A stretch of 64,000 bases of DNA from Deroplatys truncata (lineage: Eukaryota; Arthropoda; Insecta; Mantodea; Mantidae): the NCBI GenBank assembly GCA_030765065.1, contig CM060990.1, positions 277,229,341 through 277,293,340 on the forward strand, given 5' to 3'. Of the stretch, positions 44,950 to 58,284 are shown one piece after another. Position 1 is the stretch's first letter, and each line of letters begins with the position of its first letter. The notes beneath the pieces were generated by a model that saw only the letters and a program-made list of their open reading frames with translations, had not been told where the DNA came from and did not search any database. Both the position numbers and the translations under genes were made by a program.

Positions 44950-46975
44950 ACAATAAATTCATTGGATTCAGGGAGTTACAACGACATTGAATTTTTAGGT
45001 GGAACACAAGACTTTCTGTACTTACTGTAGCTACATAGCAGAGAAAGTAAAAATGCCTACTTTGCATTCAGGGGGTTCACAACGGGTATTTCCAGTGAAT
45101 CTCGTTTTTCAGTTTTTGGGTGGAATGCAATACTTATTCTACTTACTGTAACTGCGTAGTGAGAAAGTAAAAATGCTTACCTTGGATGGGTCTCAAAAGG
45201 TGTATTTCGTTGAATCTCGTTATTCAATTTCTGAGTATAATACCATACGTGCTCTACTTACGGTAACTACGTAGTAGAGAAAGGAAAATGCTTTCTTTGG
45301 TTTCAGGGTGTCTCAAAACGTGTATTTCCGGTGGATCTCTTTATTGAATTTTTGGGTGGAATACAATACTTTCTCTACCTCCTGTAGCTACGTAGTAGAG
45401 AAAGTAAAAGCACTTTCTTTGGTTTTAGGGAGTCTCAAAACGTATTCTCGGTGAATCTCGTTATTCAATTCTTGGGAGGAACACAATACTTTCTCTACTT
45501 GCTGTAGCTACGTAGTAGAGAAAGTAAGAATGCTTACTTTGGATGGGTCTCAAAACGTGTATTTCGTTGAATCTCGTTATTCAATTTTTGGGTGGAATAG
45601 AATACTTGCTCTACTTACTGAAACTACGTAGTAGAGAAAGTAAAAGCACTTTCTGTGTGGTTTCAGGGAGTCTCAAAACGTGTATTCCCGGTGAATCTCG
45701 TTATTCAATTTTTAGGAGGAACGCAATACCGTCGCTACTTACTGTAGCTACGTAGTAGAGAAAATAACAATGCTTACATTGGATGGGTGTCAAAACGTAT
45801 ATTTCCTTGAATCTGGTTATTCAATTTTTGGGAGGAACACAATACTTTCTCTACTTACTGTAACTACGTAGTAGAGAGAGAGTAAAAATGCTTGCTTTCG
45901 ATGGGTCTCAAAACGTGTATTTTCGTTGAATCTCATTATTCTATTTTTGGGTGGAATATAATACTTACTCTACTTAGTGTAAATGCGTAGTAGAGAAAGT
46001 AAAAATGCTTCCTTTTGGTTTCAGGGTGACTCAAAACGTGTATTTCCGGTGAATCTCTTTATTGAATTCTTGGGTGGAATATAACACTTCCTCTACATCT
46101 TGTAACAAACGTAGTAGAGAAAGTAAAAACGCTTTCCTTGGTTTCAGGGAATCCCAAAACGCACTATACTTCCGGTGAATCTCTTTATTGAATTTTTAAG
46201 TGGAATACAATACTTTCTCTACCTCCTGTAGCTACGTAGTAGAGAAAGTAAAAATGCTTTCTTTGAATTCAGGGAGTCTCAAAACGTGTAATTCCGGTGA
46301 ATCTCGTTATTCAATTGTTGGGCGGAATACAATACTTTTTCTACCTCCTGTAGCTACATAGTAGGGAAATTAAAAATGCTTTCTTCGTATTCAGAAGGGT
46401 CTCAAAACGTGTATTTCCGGTTAATCTCTTTATTGAATTTTTGGACGGAATACAACACTTTATCTCCTGTAGCTACGTAGCAGAGAAAGTAAAACGCTTT
46501 GTTTTGTTTCAGGCAGTCTCAAAACGTGTATTTCCGGTGAATCTCGTTATTCATTTTTTGGGTAGAATAGAATACTTGCTCTACTTACTGTAACTACGCA
46601 GTAGAGAAAGTAAAAATACCTTCTTTGGTTTCAGGGAGTCTCAAAACTTGTATTTACGGGAATCTCTTTATTGAATTTTTGGGTGGAATACAATACTTTC
46701 TCTACCGCCTGTAGCTACGTAGTAGATAAAGTAGAAATGCTTTCTTTGGATTCAGGAGTCTCAAAAAGTGTATTTCCGTGACTCGTTATTCAATTTTTGT
46801 GCGAAATACAATGCTTTCTTTATGCCCTTAGCTACGTAGTAAAGAAGTTAAAATTGCATTCTTCGTATTCAGAGCATCTCAAAACGTGTATTTCCAGTGA
46901 ACCTCGTTATTTAATTTTTGGGTGGAATACAATACTTTCCCTACTCTTTATAGGTAAGTAGTAGAGAGAGGGTAA
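44950..46975 (+). repeat. 120-bp satellite, about 17 units, each with a hairpin
   Basis: The unit carries GTCTCAAAACGTGTATTTCC, GTGAATCTCGTTATTCAATT and TTGGGTGGAATACAATACTT, then a hairpin. Arms ACTTTCTCTACT and AGTAGAGAAAGT are exact complements around a loop containing GTAGCTAC. The hairpin recurs every 118-125 bp from about 45,010 to 46,965 with scattered single-arm changes. Two subtypes (CTCGTTATTCAA and CTCTTTATTGAA) are interspersed. No long ORF is present. Confidence 0.9.
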
Positions 46976-48168
46976 AAAGAAGAGTTGTGGTATAGATAAA
47001 CGGCTGTTTGTCATTACGGCAACTTGCATGAAACCAAACAGGGAACAGTGTAACTTAGACTGTAACGTAAATAATTTCTGGCCTAAATTGTTGTCACGAT
47101 TAAGGTAAACTGCACGGAAAAACCATACTTTGTATGGACGTTATGATAAATAAAGAATATGTGTTAGTTGATAATGGGTAGAGAATTGAAAACCAAACCA
47201 TTTTGTTTTAACACTTGTTAATTATACAATAATATGATGCCTCTAATTTCTAACAATTAGTTTGTATACTGCTTATGTTGCCGTGCCGTAATGTTATTGC
47301 TGCTTTGTCTTCACCGTTATTACTTTCTTACAACCAAGTCTAAGGGAAATGTGTTGGAGTGATATTTTCTTTAGCACAATGACATTCCCTAACCTTGTAG
47401 AGCAGATATGAGCTAAGGCACCTGGCATAACCTCTCGATAAGACACCCTGCTTACTCCCCTACAGATGGAACGGAAGACATTTGGAGACGTTTGTACACA
47501 GGAAGTCTTCGTTGATAAAATAATCTTTGGCATTTGACTTTGGACAGTAGCAGACAGCCTTCAGATCAAATTCAGTTGGATGGGTTTTTCCTGATGACGT
47601 AATGCTGTCTTTCATATCTCTAGCTAGGATCACCGTGAGCATCTTGCTCTGGGCAGTTAATTTCTTTCTCTGTGGCATTTATATGAGAGAACCTGAGCAT
47701 GTATCACGCAAATCATGTTTAGGTACACGGAAGGATAAGCTAAATTCTGCATTAAATATATTTGGATAAAAATATTCTGTTTTGGTGATAACGCTATCAT
47801 TATCGCAAGCTTCAACATTATTAGATACATTTTCAAAGATTTAACTCATGAGAAGGTGCTTTCTCCGAATACTTCTTGGCATATGTGAAGGAAGTTTTGG
47901 AAAGATGTAACTTTTCTTTGCAACATCTGATTTAGCTATAGCTTTTTTGTGTCGTCTTCATTGATCTCCAGAAATTATGTGCGTATTCTTTAACAGAACC
48001 TACATTTGAATAATTCAGCCAAATCAAACATCGAAAGAAAGAAGGGCTAACAAGCCTTACCTTTTGACCATCTTTGTTTAAGAAGTATTTATTTGTAAAT
48101 TTTCCCCTCAAAAATCTTATAGAAGTCCTTTTACTTTGCTTATACACCTGCAGATACGCTAATATGTC
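46976..48168. other. Spacer with one unrecognised minus-strand open stretch
   Basis: Two overlapping minus-strand frames (47,294-47,533 and 47,460-47,678) read MPQRKKLTAQSKMLTVILAR and KTHPTEFDLKAVCYCPKSN. The second shows a C-x-C and later Cys residues. I do not recognise a family and they may be an old transposon piece. The rest shows nothing. Confidence 0.35.
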
Positions 48169-49530
48169 AGTAGGGTTAATATGCCGATTACCACACAATA
48201 GAATTAATGGCCCGTGTAATCGGATTAGTTTAATTGACCGTGTAATCGGATTACAAGTGTTTTCACACACCCCTCCCACGTTTGTGTCACACGTCGCTAA
48301 TATAAGTGCGATGTAGCTGTCAAATTTGATTGACAAGGGTTGACAAGGGTTTGATAAGAGTTGACAGGTGATGTATGTCATGTCAATCAATCGGGTAATG
48401 ATCTTACATGTGTAAGATTATCTCGCCTCATTGACATCAAAAGAGCTAAGCCGCTCACAAAGAGTTACCGCCTTTTGTGTTTTCAATTCTCAGTATTTCA
48501 AAGGATGAAGTCCACCCGCCGCTAAAGTTCTAAATAGCTGGTCGCGTGGCATTGATTGATTAATATAATTGAGTGTATATTAATTGACTCTCGAGCCTTA
48601 AAATATTGCGTGTTGGCACGTAGTTTTTGAGGTGGCTTATTGTCGAAAGAGACTGCATCTCTAAGTGCTTATCAATCAATCAATCAGATAATGATCGTAC
48701 AGGTGTAACATGTCTCGTTGACTTCAAAGGCTTAAAACGCTAACAAAGGCCATATCCCCTTTTAGCGGCTTGGATTCCTGGTATCACGTACTCTAAATGG
48801 CTAGTCGTGTACCATTGATAGGTTACTATAATTGTTGCGTGTCAATGACTTCAAGGTTGAAACCCGTCGCTAAAGCCTTAGAGGAATTGGATTTCCGGTA
48901 GCAATGTCCTAAATCGATGGTCGCGTACCATTGATCCATTAATACAATTAAGTGAATGTTAATAGAGTTGCCACCTGGTTGTCACTATATATATGTGTTA
49001 CCATGTGTATAATTATCGCATGTCATTGGTCTTAAAGGACTGAAGCATCGTGCAAGGAAGTGAGTACCTCCGTCAGGTGTATTTGATTGATTAATATAAT
49101 TATTGCGCGTCACTGACTTCAAAGCTGAAGCCCGTCGCTATATTAATTGACTCGCGAGCCTTCAAAGACTCATTACCGCTTGCCGTTAATGGACGTGTCA
49201 TGTAGCTGTCTAAATGTTAATTAATTAAGGGCTTTGACATGCCAATCAATCATAAACCAGTATACATGTGTAATACGGGAACAAAGGAACGCCGTTAATT
49301 GGATTACCCTTGTTTTACACGTTTTTACATCATTTGTCGGTATTGCAGACGCCGCTACAAATAAATATGCCGCTACTCTCCTATTAGGTTCTAAAGCTGA
49401 TATCCCCTCTCGTAAACCCACAATTGATTACGTAATTATAGCACTTGCTTTATGAATGTTTTACCACCAAAGAAAATCGGGATTTTAAGTGCTTGATAAA
49501 TTTGATTGAGACGCACACCCGCATATATGC
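48169..49530 (+). repeat. Left TIR of Polinton 3 (outer, modular part)
   Basis: It pairs in inverse with about 60,690-62,050 at roughly nine bases in ten or better. It is made of four or five diverged modules of about 110-150 bp. Each has a GCTAAAG or GCGGC block, then AAATNG(C/A)TGGTCGCGT and a CATTGAT..ATTAATATAATT block, followed by GACTTCAAAG. A tandem AATCGGATTA pair lies near the outer end. Confidence 0.9.
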
Positions 49531-50730
49531 ATACACGAGCCCCTCTCTCCATCTCGCTCGCACATACACACCCACACACGCATACACACGCACTCGCTCA
49601 CAGCTTTAAGCCTCTCCTCTCTGTACAGCTCGTATATTGCAATGGTTTGACAACGATAATAAACTAATGTTCATGGGATGTTAATAAACAAAGAAATATA
49701 TTGGGAGGGGATGACAAGAAGAGTATTGTATATTGAATTAAGATGTGAGAAAGAATTCATCATAATCACACATCCATTTCTTGGGCATTCTCTTAAAGCT
49801 CCTTCAACATTTAGTTGTTTCTCGCGATACAATGGAAACAGTATAGGATTTTTAAGGTTAGTATATAGAGTTCTGTCTTTAAACATCTGACTGTCGCTTT
49901 TCCTTTTGTATCCCTAGAGGATAAGAAAGTCATCTGAATGTATTACATCAGAAACATGGAAATAGCACGAATGGAAATCGAACACACCAGATAGTACAAA
50001 AGTATAAACGTGCTGTCCTTAAACATCTGACTGTCACTTTTCCTTTTGTTTCCGTAGAAGATACAGAAAGTCATGTGAATGTATCACATTAGAAACATGT
50101 AAACAGCATGAATGTAAATCGAACACACCAGATAATACAAAAGTATAAACGTATAGGTAGAAGGGGTGCTGGCAAACCACGAATGAGGTGAAGAGAGAGG
50201 TTTTCTTGAAGATGGAGCAAGTCGCAAGGCTTATGTTGGGATGATAATTATTTTTCAGGTGCGACATTATACGTTATATAAGTAACTTCACCCTTTAAAC
50301 AATTTCTCTCCCTCTCCCTCCCCCTCTCTCTCTCATTCGCACATACACGTACACACACATACACACACTCGCTCACAGATTTAAACATCTCCTTCTCTCT
50401 GTACAGCTCGTATATTGTAATGGTTTGACAACGATAATAAATTATGGTTATTGGATGTTAATAAACAAATAAATGTTGTTGGTAGTGGATGACAAGAAGA
50501 GTATTGTATACTGAATTAAAATGTGAGAAATAATTCAACATAATCACACATCCATTTCTTGGGCATTCTCTTAAAGCTCCTTAAACATTCAGTTGTTTCT
50601 AGGGATTGAATGAAAACAGTACGGACTTTTTAAGGTTGGTATATAGAGTGCTGTGCTTAAACATTTGACTGCCGCTTTTCCTTTTGTACACGTAGAGGGA
50701 AGAGAAAGGCATGCGAGTGTATCATATCAG
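49530..50730 (+). repeat. Subterminal direct repeats of Polinton 3 (dispersed family B)
   Basis: A unit with CACTCGCTCACAG, GTACAGCTCGTATATTG, CAATGGTTTGACAACGATAA, GACAAGAAGAGTATTGTATA, CATCCATTTCTTGGGCATTC and AAACATCTGACTGTCGCTTT occurs at 49,580-49,940 and again at 50,360-50,730. Its last part is also repeated at 50,010-50,150. The unit pairs in inverse with the right side at 58,840-59,272. Fragments with the ACTGTC.CTTTTCC core are also found at 27.9 and 57.8 kb. Confidence 0.8.
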
Positions 50731-50872
50731 ATATTTTTTTACTAAGTGCGCGACAGAATGGGATTTTTCATGTTATGGATATATGTAAGGATATTTTGAG
50801 TAATGCGTTATAAGAAATTAACTATAGCAAGTTTTTGTAAATATTAGTTCCTTCTTCAATGCAGTTATCAAT

Positions 50873-50874
50873 TA

Positions 50875-50935
<61 letters not shown>
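50873..50935. repeat. (TTA)n microsatellite
   Basis: About 63 bp of TTA repeats. Poly-Asn and poly-Ile frames across it are artefacts. Confidence 0.97.
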
Positions 50936-53900
50936 GCAGGTAGAATAATACATTTGCTTTTCCCTTTTCGTAAACAGCCGTTCGCCCGCGCATGAATGAG
51001 CATGATGCCTGGAATGATATTTTAGCATGTGTTACGGAGGGACTCAGAAAAGCTTTCAAACTAAGTCCGATAATTCATTTAATGATACACCGTCCAAGAA
51101 GGCGATCTGGTACTTGTAAAAATTATGATAGGTTACCGAATACTAAGACTTATTTCTCCCTTATCGTAAGAAACAAAATGAGAATGTAATGTAATTTTTA
51201 CGCTCAACTTAATACTATTTAAAAGTATTTTCAAAAGAATAGACTTGTCTAACATACATTCCTTTTCCTAGAAGTACACAACAAAACGTTATTTCTAAGG
51301 ATTGTTTACCACAGCGAATGGAAGTACATCATTTTTACGCTTGACTTCGCAGATCTTTTTAAAAAATCTGATCCTTCGGGCACGCATGACTGAGCCTGCC
51401 TGGACTGTATTGAAAACTGAAAAAGAGTTTACTTCGTTACCCCTTTGGGGGCATAGAATATATACGAGGTTCGTTTACAACAGCTACAATATTTCATCGT
51501 AGCATTTCCGAGAAAACATTTACTTAACAATAAGCCGCCATTGAGAATAGTAATCCCATAGATTGAAAAGCTATGTATTTTTACGCTTATTAGTTAACAA
51601 CGAACTCTTCCTTCCCTTTCCTCTATCCAGCTCTTTCTGGCTGCTCCTCTCTCTCTCTCTTGCCATATCTTTAGACGGTGTCTTAAAGCAGCAAAAAAGC
51701 GTCAACCACCCTAACAGAACAATAGAGTGGATTCTGTAAACAAGTTGGCCCCAATAAACCCCTATACTTAAGCACACTTACCTGGTTTCAAAAAATTCAA
51801 ACGAAGTCTCGGGAAAAATATTAATCTTTAAAGAAATACTGTGTTGACTAGTTTATCTCCTCTGTATTTGCAATGTTGTCGCAGTCTATGGATCCCCAAG
51901 CGGCGGGCTTTGTACAGTAGCCAAACACTTGTCCCCTACCTCCCCTAACCGCAAGCACTCATAAACATTAGTGACAACCATATACACAAGTGCGTTGTTG
52001 CCAAGTTTAAAATAGTATTTGAAAGCAAAACTTTGCCGCTGATTTCCACATGTACAAAATACAATCAAGCAGTTTGTCTTGCTTACTTTACACACAAATG
52101 CAGTAAATAACTATGCATCGCATAATAATTACATTTCTGTTAGGAATGCTTTAGAATATGACTCAGGAAAAGCTGAACTTACATTACGCTACAAGAATGG
52201 AAATGCCTGTTAACATATCCGAGAGACACTTAGAAACGCGTCCCAAATAAACTGTAGGTTGTTGGACTATCATTAAACAATTAAAATTTACTCCCAAACA
52301 AAATTACTATTTTTATTGTTATTTACCCTAATAGCTCGTTTAGCCCCAAACAAGATTATCATTTTTTTTGTTATTTACCCTAATAGCTAATTTTTATAAG
52401 TACGGGCTGTGTATTTGCAGTTGGGCTTATTGTAATTATTACTGTGCCATGGTAAAGGTATTCTTTATTTTGTCTGTCCTACAACCACAGAATGTAGAAA
52501 AACCAAGTTCCAGAAGATGTAAACAAAAACACTATATATGTAAAAGTTAAAAAAGAAGAAACAGGTGAAAAAATCAAAGTGAACGCCAAGTTTTTTTGTG
52601 CCACTCTGGGGAGATAGGCGCTTTTTTTCGTACTTTTGAAACTTATAATAAATTTGCTTCACAGCGATGTTTTATTAATATAAACTTAAATAAAAAGAAA
52701 CTGGGTATTGTTTAAGATCCGTGACATTTATTAGCATAGCAGCTTGTGTTTAATTAAATTAATAACTTTATTATAAAATGCAGGACAAGTAAGAATACGG
52801 AAGACAAAAGAAAGAAAATAAAAAATCTTATGTGTTATATTCACATGATTATCTCTACTCACTCTTCTATAACTACTTTTACGAAAGCTTATTCTTCTAT
52901 CTACTGCTTCTTAAACGAGATAAACTTTCATTGCATTTTGTAATTATAAGGGCACACAGGCTAAAGCGATAGTCAGATTTTTAAAAACAAATGAATATAC
53001 CATGACTTTGAAATTCCATGCTCTTAGCATGACCACGAGAAAAATACAAATAGGGAATTGCCATTTGTAAAAAGTACAAGTATTTCAAAATTCAAACCAG
53101 TAACAAACAATTTCTCGGAAAGATTAACACAATTTGACATAAACAGATTGCATTTTACTCACAGTAAGATTTTGTATATCTCTTACGGTTTACCAGTTGT
53201 ACAGAAAGTTAGAATGAGAGTTTTTTTTACATTGAACTCGAGCAGGATATTCGCCATCAAGTCACTGTATTCCAGCGGACGTATTGGGTCACGTAATGGC
53301 AAACATACAACTTAAATATGAAGACTGCATGCAACGAAATGGTACCACCTTCAGTATGTCCTGTTATACTATAAAGTTAAAGTAAACGTTTGGTTTCAAG
53401 TTATTGGTGCAAGTTTTTATATTGCAGTAAAAGTACCGTAAGAAACGTAACGACGGTTTATGAACATTCTTCAGCAGATTTATAACAATTAAACAAGTGT
53501 AAAATGAATGAAAATCAAAATTTTGCATAAACTCCTGTAAACATGGTTATTCTGCTGTGCAGTGATTAATATCAACTAGATAATCCGTAGGATCTCGGTT
53601 TGGATAAGTTACCTGGATAATGTTCTTAAGCTTTTCCTCTTAGGGGGGGTAGGGTGATACTCAGCAATTCGATCCCCCACACTCCTGAGCTCTCTTTAAT
53701 AACTCCATTCATTGATTGTGTGGACATGAGATGTTATGAGATAGTTAAACAGGAACCTTACAAACGCATGTCGCATCTTAAGAAGGAAGGGCTTCATTCT
53801 TACCTAGCTGTATTTGAATTGTAGAACTCTTTGCACTCCGCGATTAATGATACAATTTATTTAATCTGTAAACGTAAATGAATAAAAAAACAGTTCCCAG

Positions 53901-53950
53901 TGTAGAAAGATAAAGTGTATGCACAGTATATAAGTGAGCATTTCTTACGC
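50936..53950. other. Polinton 3 interior, left part, no recognisable gene
   Basis: Short frames (for example 50,992-51,189 and 51,302-51,502) show no family signal. A tandem pair of about 53 bp (ATTTACCCTAATAGCT) lies at 52,293-52,395. At about 52,830-53,230 a fragment related to dispersed family A is seen (TTCACATGATTATCTCTACT, TCTCTTACGGTTTACCAGTT). Confidence 0.5.
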
Positions 53951-53965
53951 TTGTTAACGTTTGGG

Positions 53966-54341
53966 GGCGGCGCCGTGGCGGAGTGGTTAGACCACTCGCC
54001 TCTCACCGAGGAGACCCGGGTTCAATCTCAGGGACCCGCATGTGGGATTTGTGGTGGACGAAGCGGCGTCTGGGCGGGTTTTCTCCGGGTTCTCCGGTTT
54101 CCCCCGCCATTCATTCCACCAACTGCTCCATCATCACCTTTCCTTTCATCCATTTCGCCTTCATTTCGTTTCATCTACTTCCTTCATCCCATACCTGGCA
54201 TCGGGCTGATCATCCATCCTGGATCTTCTGTCTGCTTCATGAGTGTCTGCTCCTCGACGGGCCTCTGACTCCAGGCACCCGCCTGTAAGTCCTGGGGGTG
54301 TAAGTCCTACATAAGATGAGGATAAACAGAGAATGAATGAA
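53966..54341 (+). mobile_element. tRNA-derived SINE with target-site duplication
   Basis: The head has an exact A box TGGCGGAGTGG at 53,976 and a B-box-like GGGTTCAATCTC at 54,018. The body contains TTCTCCGGGTTCTCCGG and a CT-rich stretch. The tail has ACCTGGCATCGGGCTGAT and CATCCTGGAT, shared with the SINE at 17.83-18.06 kb, and ends in GAATGAATGA. It is flanked by TGTTAACGTTTGGG (53,952) and TGTTAACATTTGGG (54,342), a 14-bp duplication with one difference. Insertion is therefore fairly recent and into Polinton 3. Confidence 0.92.
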
Positions 54342-54355
54342 TGTTAACATTTGGG

Positions 54356-56757
54356 TCATCCGTTCATCACTTGTTAATTTGTCCGACTGGCAGCAGTCAC
54401 ATTTTTTCATTCGCCTGGCAGAAAACTGCCTATCTAACATTCTACAGTTTTTTATTTACTCGCCATTTAAGATAATTTTATCTCACTTGCTCTGTGTGTG
54501 TGTATTTTTTTCTTTTTTATTTATTTACTGAAATTGAAACAACAATTCCTCGTATTTACTGGCTGCCATCAAGCACAGAGTAAAACAAATTATAAATAAA
54601 ATCTCTATAGCAAAAACATAAATAAAACTGAAACACTATATACAGATAACAATGTAATATCCACAGTTCAATTTTTTCATTTAATATCATAGTAAAAAAG
54701 AAAACTAAAAGCGGCAAAAGGACTGTTAAATGTGATAATAGAAAATGGCATATAGGAAATAATTAATGGCAATGGAATATAAGCCTAAAAATGCTAAAAG
54801 TTATTATTATATGAATGAATTCGAAGAAGGGCAATTGAACCTCTTATTGCAGATAAAACAGTTTATTTTACTTTGGCCTTCTTCAATCCAAACCTTTTCC
54901 AGGTGTAGAAAAAAAAATGTGCTCCGAGCTCAGACCATCAGAACAATTACCTAGATGTTACCGAGAGTATATTTTGCCTTGAACTATAGGATTTTGGGTG
55001 TATAGATACCCTTTTCTCTTTGTCGACTTCTTTTAGTTTCCCTTTATGATTTTCAAATCTAACAATAGGATCGATTATCCTTCGGGAGCTGCACTCGTGT
55101 CACTTGCTCTATCGTTAGTTTCCAGACAGTGAACCTCTTGGAAGACTTCATAGTTGTTCGATCATTGTTCGTTTGTAATCATAGAGCGAATAAGATATAA
55201 GCTTAACTGTCACAGCTGCTATAACGTACTGAAACCGAAGTGACAACAGAAATGACATTGCAACAACGCTTTGCTTTGGTGGAGCTAAAGAAAGGACCAC
55301 GCATTGTATTTGAGGGATGGGTAGACCCTACTAATCGTTTACTGATGGGTTTATGGTCAGGCTTCAAAGATTTCCGTTCGCTTTGTAGCCGACTGGGGAA
55401 ACGTTGACTGCGACCACTTTTTACGAGCTATTGAAAAAATGGTTTATGACCCCAAACCGAGTAAGGCAAAAAACGTTTTTGTCTTCTAAGGGAATGCTCG
55501 AAATAAGATAACGCATTCATCATCCCTCCCAACTGACAAAGTAGTTTATTGAAATAATGTGTTTACAGCAAGAATTCTGCGAAATAATGAGTGTTTACTT
55601 CTGCCAGAGAAAACCTTGTAAGCTGAGTAACTACATCCTTAAATATCACAATATGAATTATTCCATAGCCGGCGTAGGGAGGGTGGCTACCTCCACGGCC
55701 AAAATTAAAGAAAGAATATTTGTAAGCCAATGGAAAAATGGTATTTCAGTAGCCAATACACAAAACTCTGTAAAAATGGAATAGCCAATCAAATCGATCC
55801 ATTTCTAACTCAGTTCGCATGCCTGGTATTGAGCGATCATGCACATGAACTTTCATACATGCAAAGGTTACTATACAAAAGGCGAATCTTACATTCATTT
55901 CAAAGTGTATAACAAGGTGTGTGTCGGCTTGTTGTAGTCCTCAAAAGAAAAGTCTTTACATCTTTTCCTCTTCGGTCTAAGTCAATGATCTAAGCCAATG
56001 TCGGTGAGTAAGTTACAAACTTTACTTTTTCTAATATAATCATTTTAGTATATTGAGTGGGCAGCCACATGCTTCAGTGTTAACACGCGTAACTGTTTCA
56101 TCTTAAAGTAAATATATCGATAGTAATATGCATAATGTGCTTCCTATTCGTTTGCTTTTCGTTATTAGTTTATTCTCTAATGATAATTATTTCGAGTTAA
56201 ATACGTGGTCATAATACTGACCATATCACCGTAAATATGCTATTGCATCTATACGAGGGCGGTATGTTTAATTATCAGAACCTGAAAATTCTTTATTAAG
56301 CGCATTCTCATCTTTAAACAAGAAAGCACGGCTTGTGATATATATTCTTTTAATCTGTCCCCCAATTAACGTGAAAATTACCTATAATTAAGAATCTCAT
56401 TTCCTAAAGATATTTGTTATGAATCATCTGTATTATTCAATGGCTAATAATATGTACATATTGATTCTTATTCTTTACTAGCCGCTCAAATTATAGTTAT
56501 ATCAAATTAAAATGGCAGCTCACAACAGGGGGCCATCACGGAAATATGCTATAGTATTTATTCGAATGCAGGAAAAATATTTTATTATCAGAATCTAAAC
56601 ATTTTAATCAGTGCATACACTCTTTAAACAGAGAAGCATTCCTTGTAATGTAATGCTTTAAACTACCACCTCTCTAATAAAACAAATGAACTCATTTAAA
56701 AACATTATCTAACCCTAATATAAACCTAATTTAATTTATAAACTCTTATTCTTTCAG
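54356..56757. other. Polinton 3 interior, middle part, no clear gene
   Basis: The region is AT-rich with short frames only. A plus-strand stretch near 55,250-55,405 (MTLQQRFALVELKKGPRIVF) is open for about 50 codons with no family signal. At 56,225-56,370 and 56,535-56,690 a diverged tandem pair shares AAATATGCTAT, TTATCAGAA and TTTAAACA(A/G)AGAAGCA blocks. Confidence 0.4.
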
Positions 56758-56989
56758 TATACTGGTCCGAAGAACTAAAGCAGGCTTATAGGAAGCTTCA
56801 GGAAGCTACATTCCTTGCAACTCTTGCAGCGATGCATCAAGATCCTGTCATGCCCATAGACGCCATGCATGGGAATATTCCCGGCTCTTTCCAGCTGCAA
56901 ACTGATACATGGACTCCAGCAATGGCTGAATGAGTTAGATATTCAGCTGTTTTCGAAGGCTTTGGCTTGAATAGTAAGGTATTATACTT

Positions 56990-57119
56990 TATTTACAGTG
57001 TTTTTTATCATTCAAAAATTAATTTATAATTATTATTCCAGTCAATACCCGAATAGCATACAATCTTTATGCTTAATTTGTAGAGTATTTTATTCTTAAA
57101 AATAAATTTCTTCCTATTA

Positions 57120-57168
<49 letters not shown>

Positions 57169-57360
57169 CAGTCAATACCCGAATGGCATGCTATCTTTGT
57201 GCTTTATTTGCAGTGTATTTTATTCAGACTATTTTATTATATAAAAATTAATTTCTTTTTCCTATTATTATTATTACTATTATTTGAGACAATGCCCTAA
57301 TGGTGCGAAATCTTTGTACATTATTTCTAGCGTATTTTATTATAGAAGAATCAACTTCCT
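56990..57360. repeat. Three tandem units of about 125 bp with TTA runs, in a putative intron
   Basis: The units share CCAGTCAATACCCGAAT(A/G)GCAT, ATCTTTATGCTTAATTTG or ATCTTTGTGCTTTATTTG and GTATTTTATTC. TTA/ATT microsatellites have grown between units (57,125-57,168). A fourth partial start (TTATTCGAGACAGGGCACGT) follows another TTA run at 57,568-57,609. Confidence 0.75.
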
Positions 57361-57567
57361 CTTACCCCCTTTCTTCTTCTTAATTTTGTTATTTCAGGCA
57401 TGACATCGTTTACCACCGAGCTAACAGACCTTCACGAGTCTTACGATGCTGACGCAGCCTCCTACATTTTTCTTCCAGCCAGGGCGGATACAGAGGGCTC
57501 ACAGCTGAATGGTAAGAAATCTTAATACGTGTTAGTGAAATGCATGATTCGAAAGTTAAGCTCTTCC

Positions 57568-57609
<42 letters not shown>

Positions 57610-57611
<2 letters not shown>

Positions 57612-57781
57612 GAGACAGGGCACGTACACCTGTGGTTGGCCTTAGAGTATCCCTTTACCTCAATGTTAAGCCTACCTCTAATTCCAGACTCAAAGAAGTG
57701 CAGCATGCTCTTGCCATGTATTAAAGAGAGTCTTGCCCTTGTTGATTTCAACATGGCGTCTAAAGAAAGTCCTGGCATCAA
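57610..57781 (-). pseudogene. Polymerase B fragment, Polinton 3
   Basis: The minus strand reads MMPGLSLDAMLKSTRARLSL, then FFESGIRGRLNIEVKGYSKA and NHR. This matches the polymerase B segment of Polinton 1 (LPGLAFDAMLKIT, EDGIRGGICTVSGRYAKANN). About 55 residues remain next to a TTA microsatellite. It is the only protein evidence that this element is a Polinton. Confidence 0.75.
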
Positions 57782-58229
57782 TTCTTAAACATTTAACTAT
57801 CGCTATTCTCTTTGCAGATTAAAATGTAGTAGATAGAAAAAACGCTTTAGTAAGAATAGTTTGTACACCTACGAATAAAGGAAGTGTGTACAGAGCTTGT
57901 ATTAAGACTAGCCCAATAGAAACTGTTTTTCTAAGAATGACACATTCATAAACACAATAATAATTGAATGCACACTATAGAAATGCAAAACGATTTTTCT
58001 CTAACGATATATGCAGATGAGTGGTTATCCACATTTATCAATATTTTCAGATCTATAGCGTCGATTGTTGCTGGCGAACCATCTACCATTTACCCGCGAC
58101 CGAGTGTTATTCATTTCGCCAGTAACGTGCGACGGAGCGAGTCGGCTCCATCAACATCAGAGGTGAGGGTTTTTATGTATTATTTGAGGTGCATCACAGT
58201 CATAGAAAATTATCTATTTCATTTTAAAG

Positions 58230-58230
58230 C

Positions 58231-58284
<54 letters not shown>
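58230..58284. repeat. (TTA)n microsatellite
   Basis: About 54 bp of TTA repeats between exon-like blocks 3 and 4. The 237-codon open frame that spans it (poly-Ile) is not a real protein. Confidence 0.95.

Noticed and set aside
50822-51028. Poly-Asn protein
   Set aside because: It is the translation of a TTA microsatellite.
53966-54288. Frames of 117 and 101 codons
   Set aside because: They lie in a SINE with A and B boxes and a target-site duplication.
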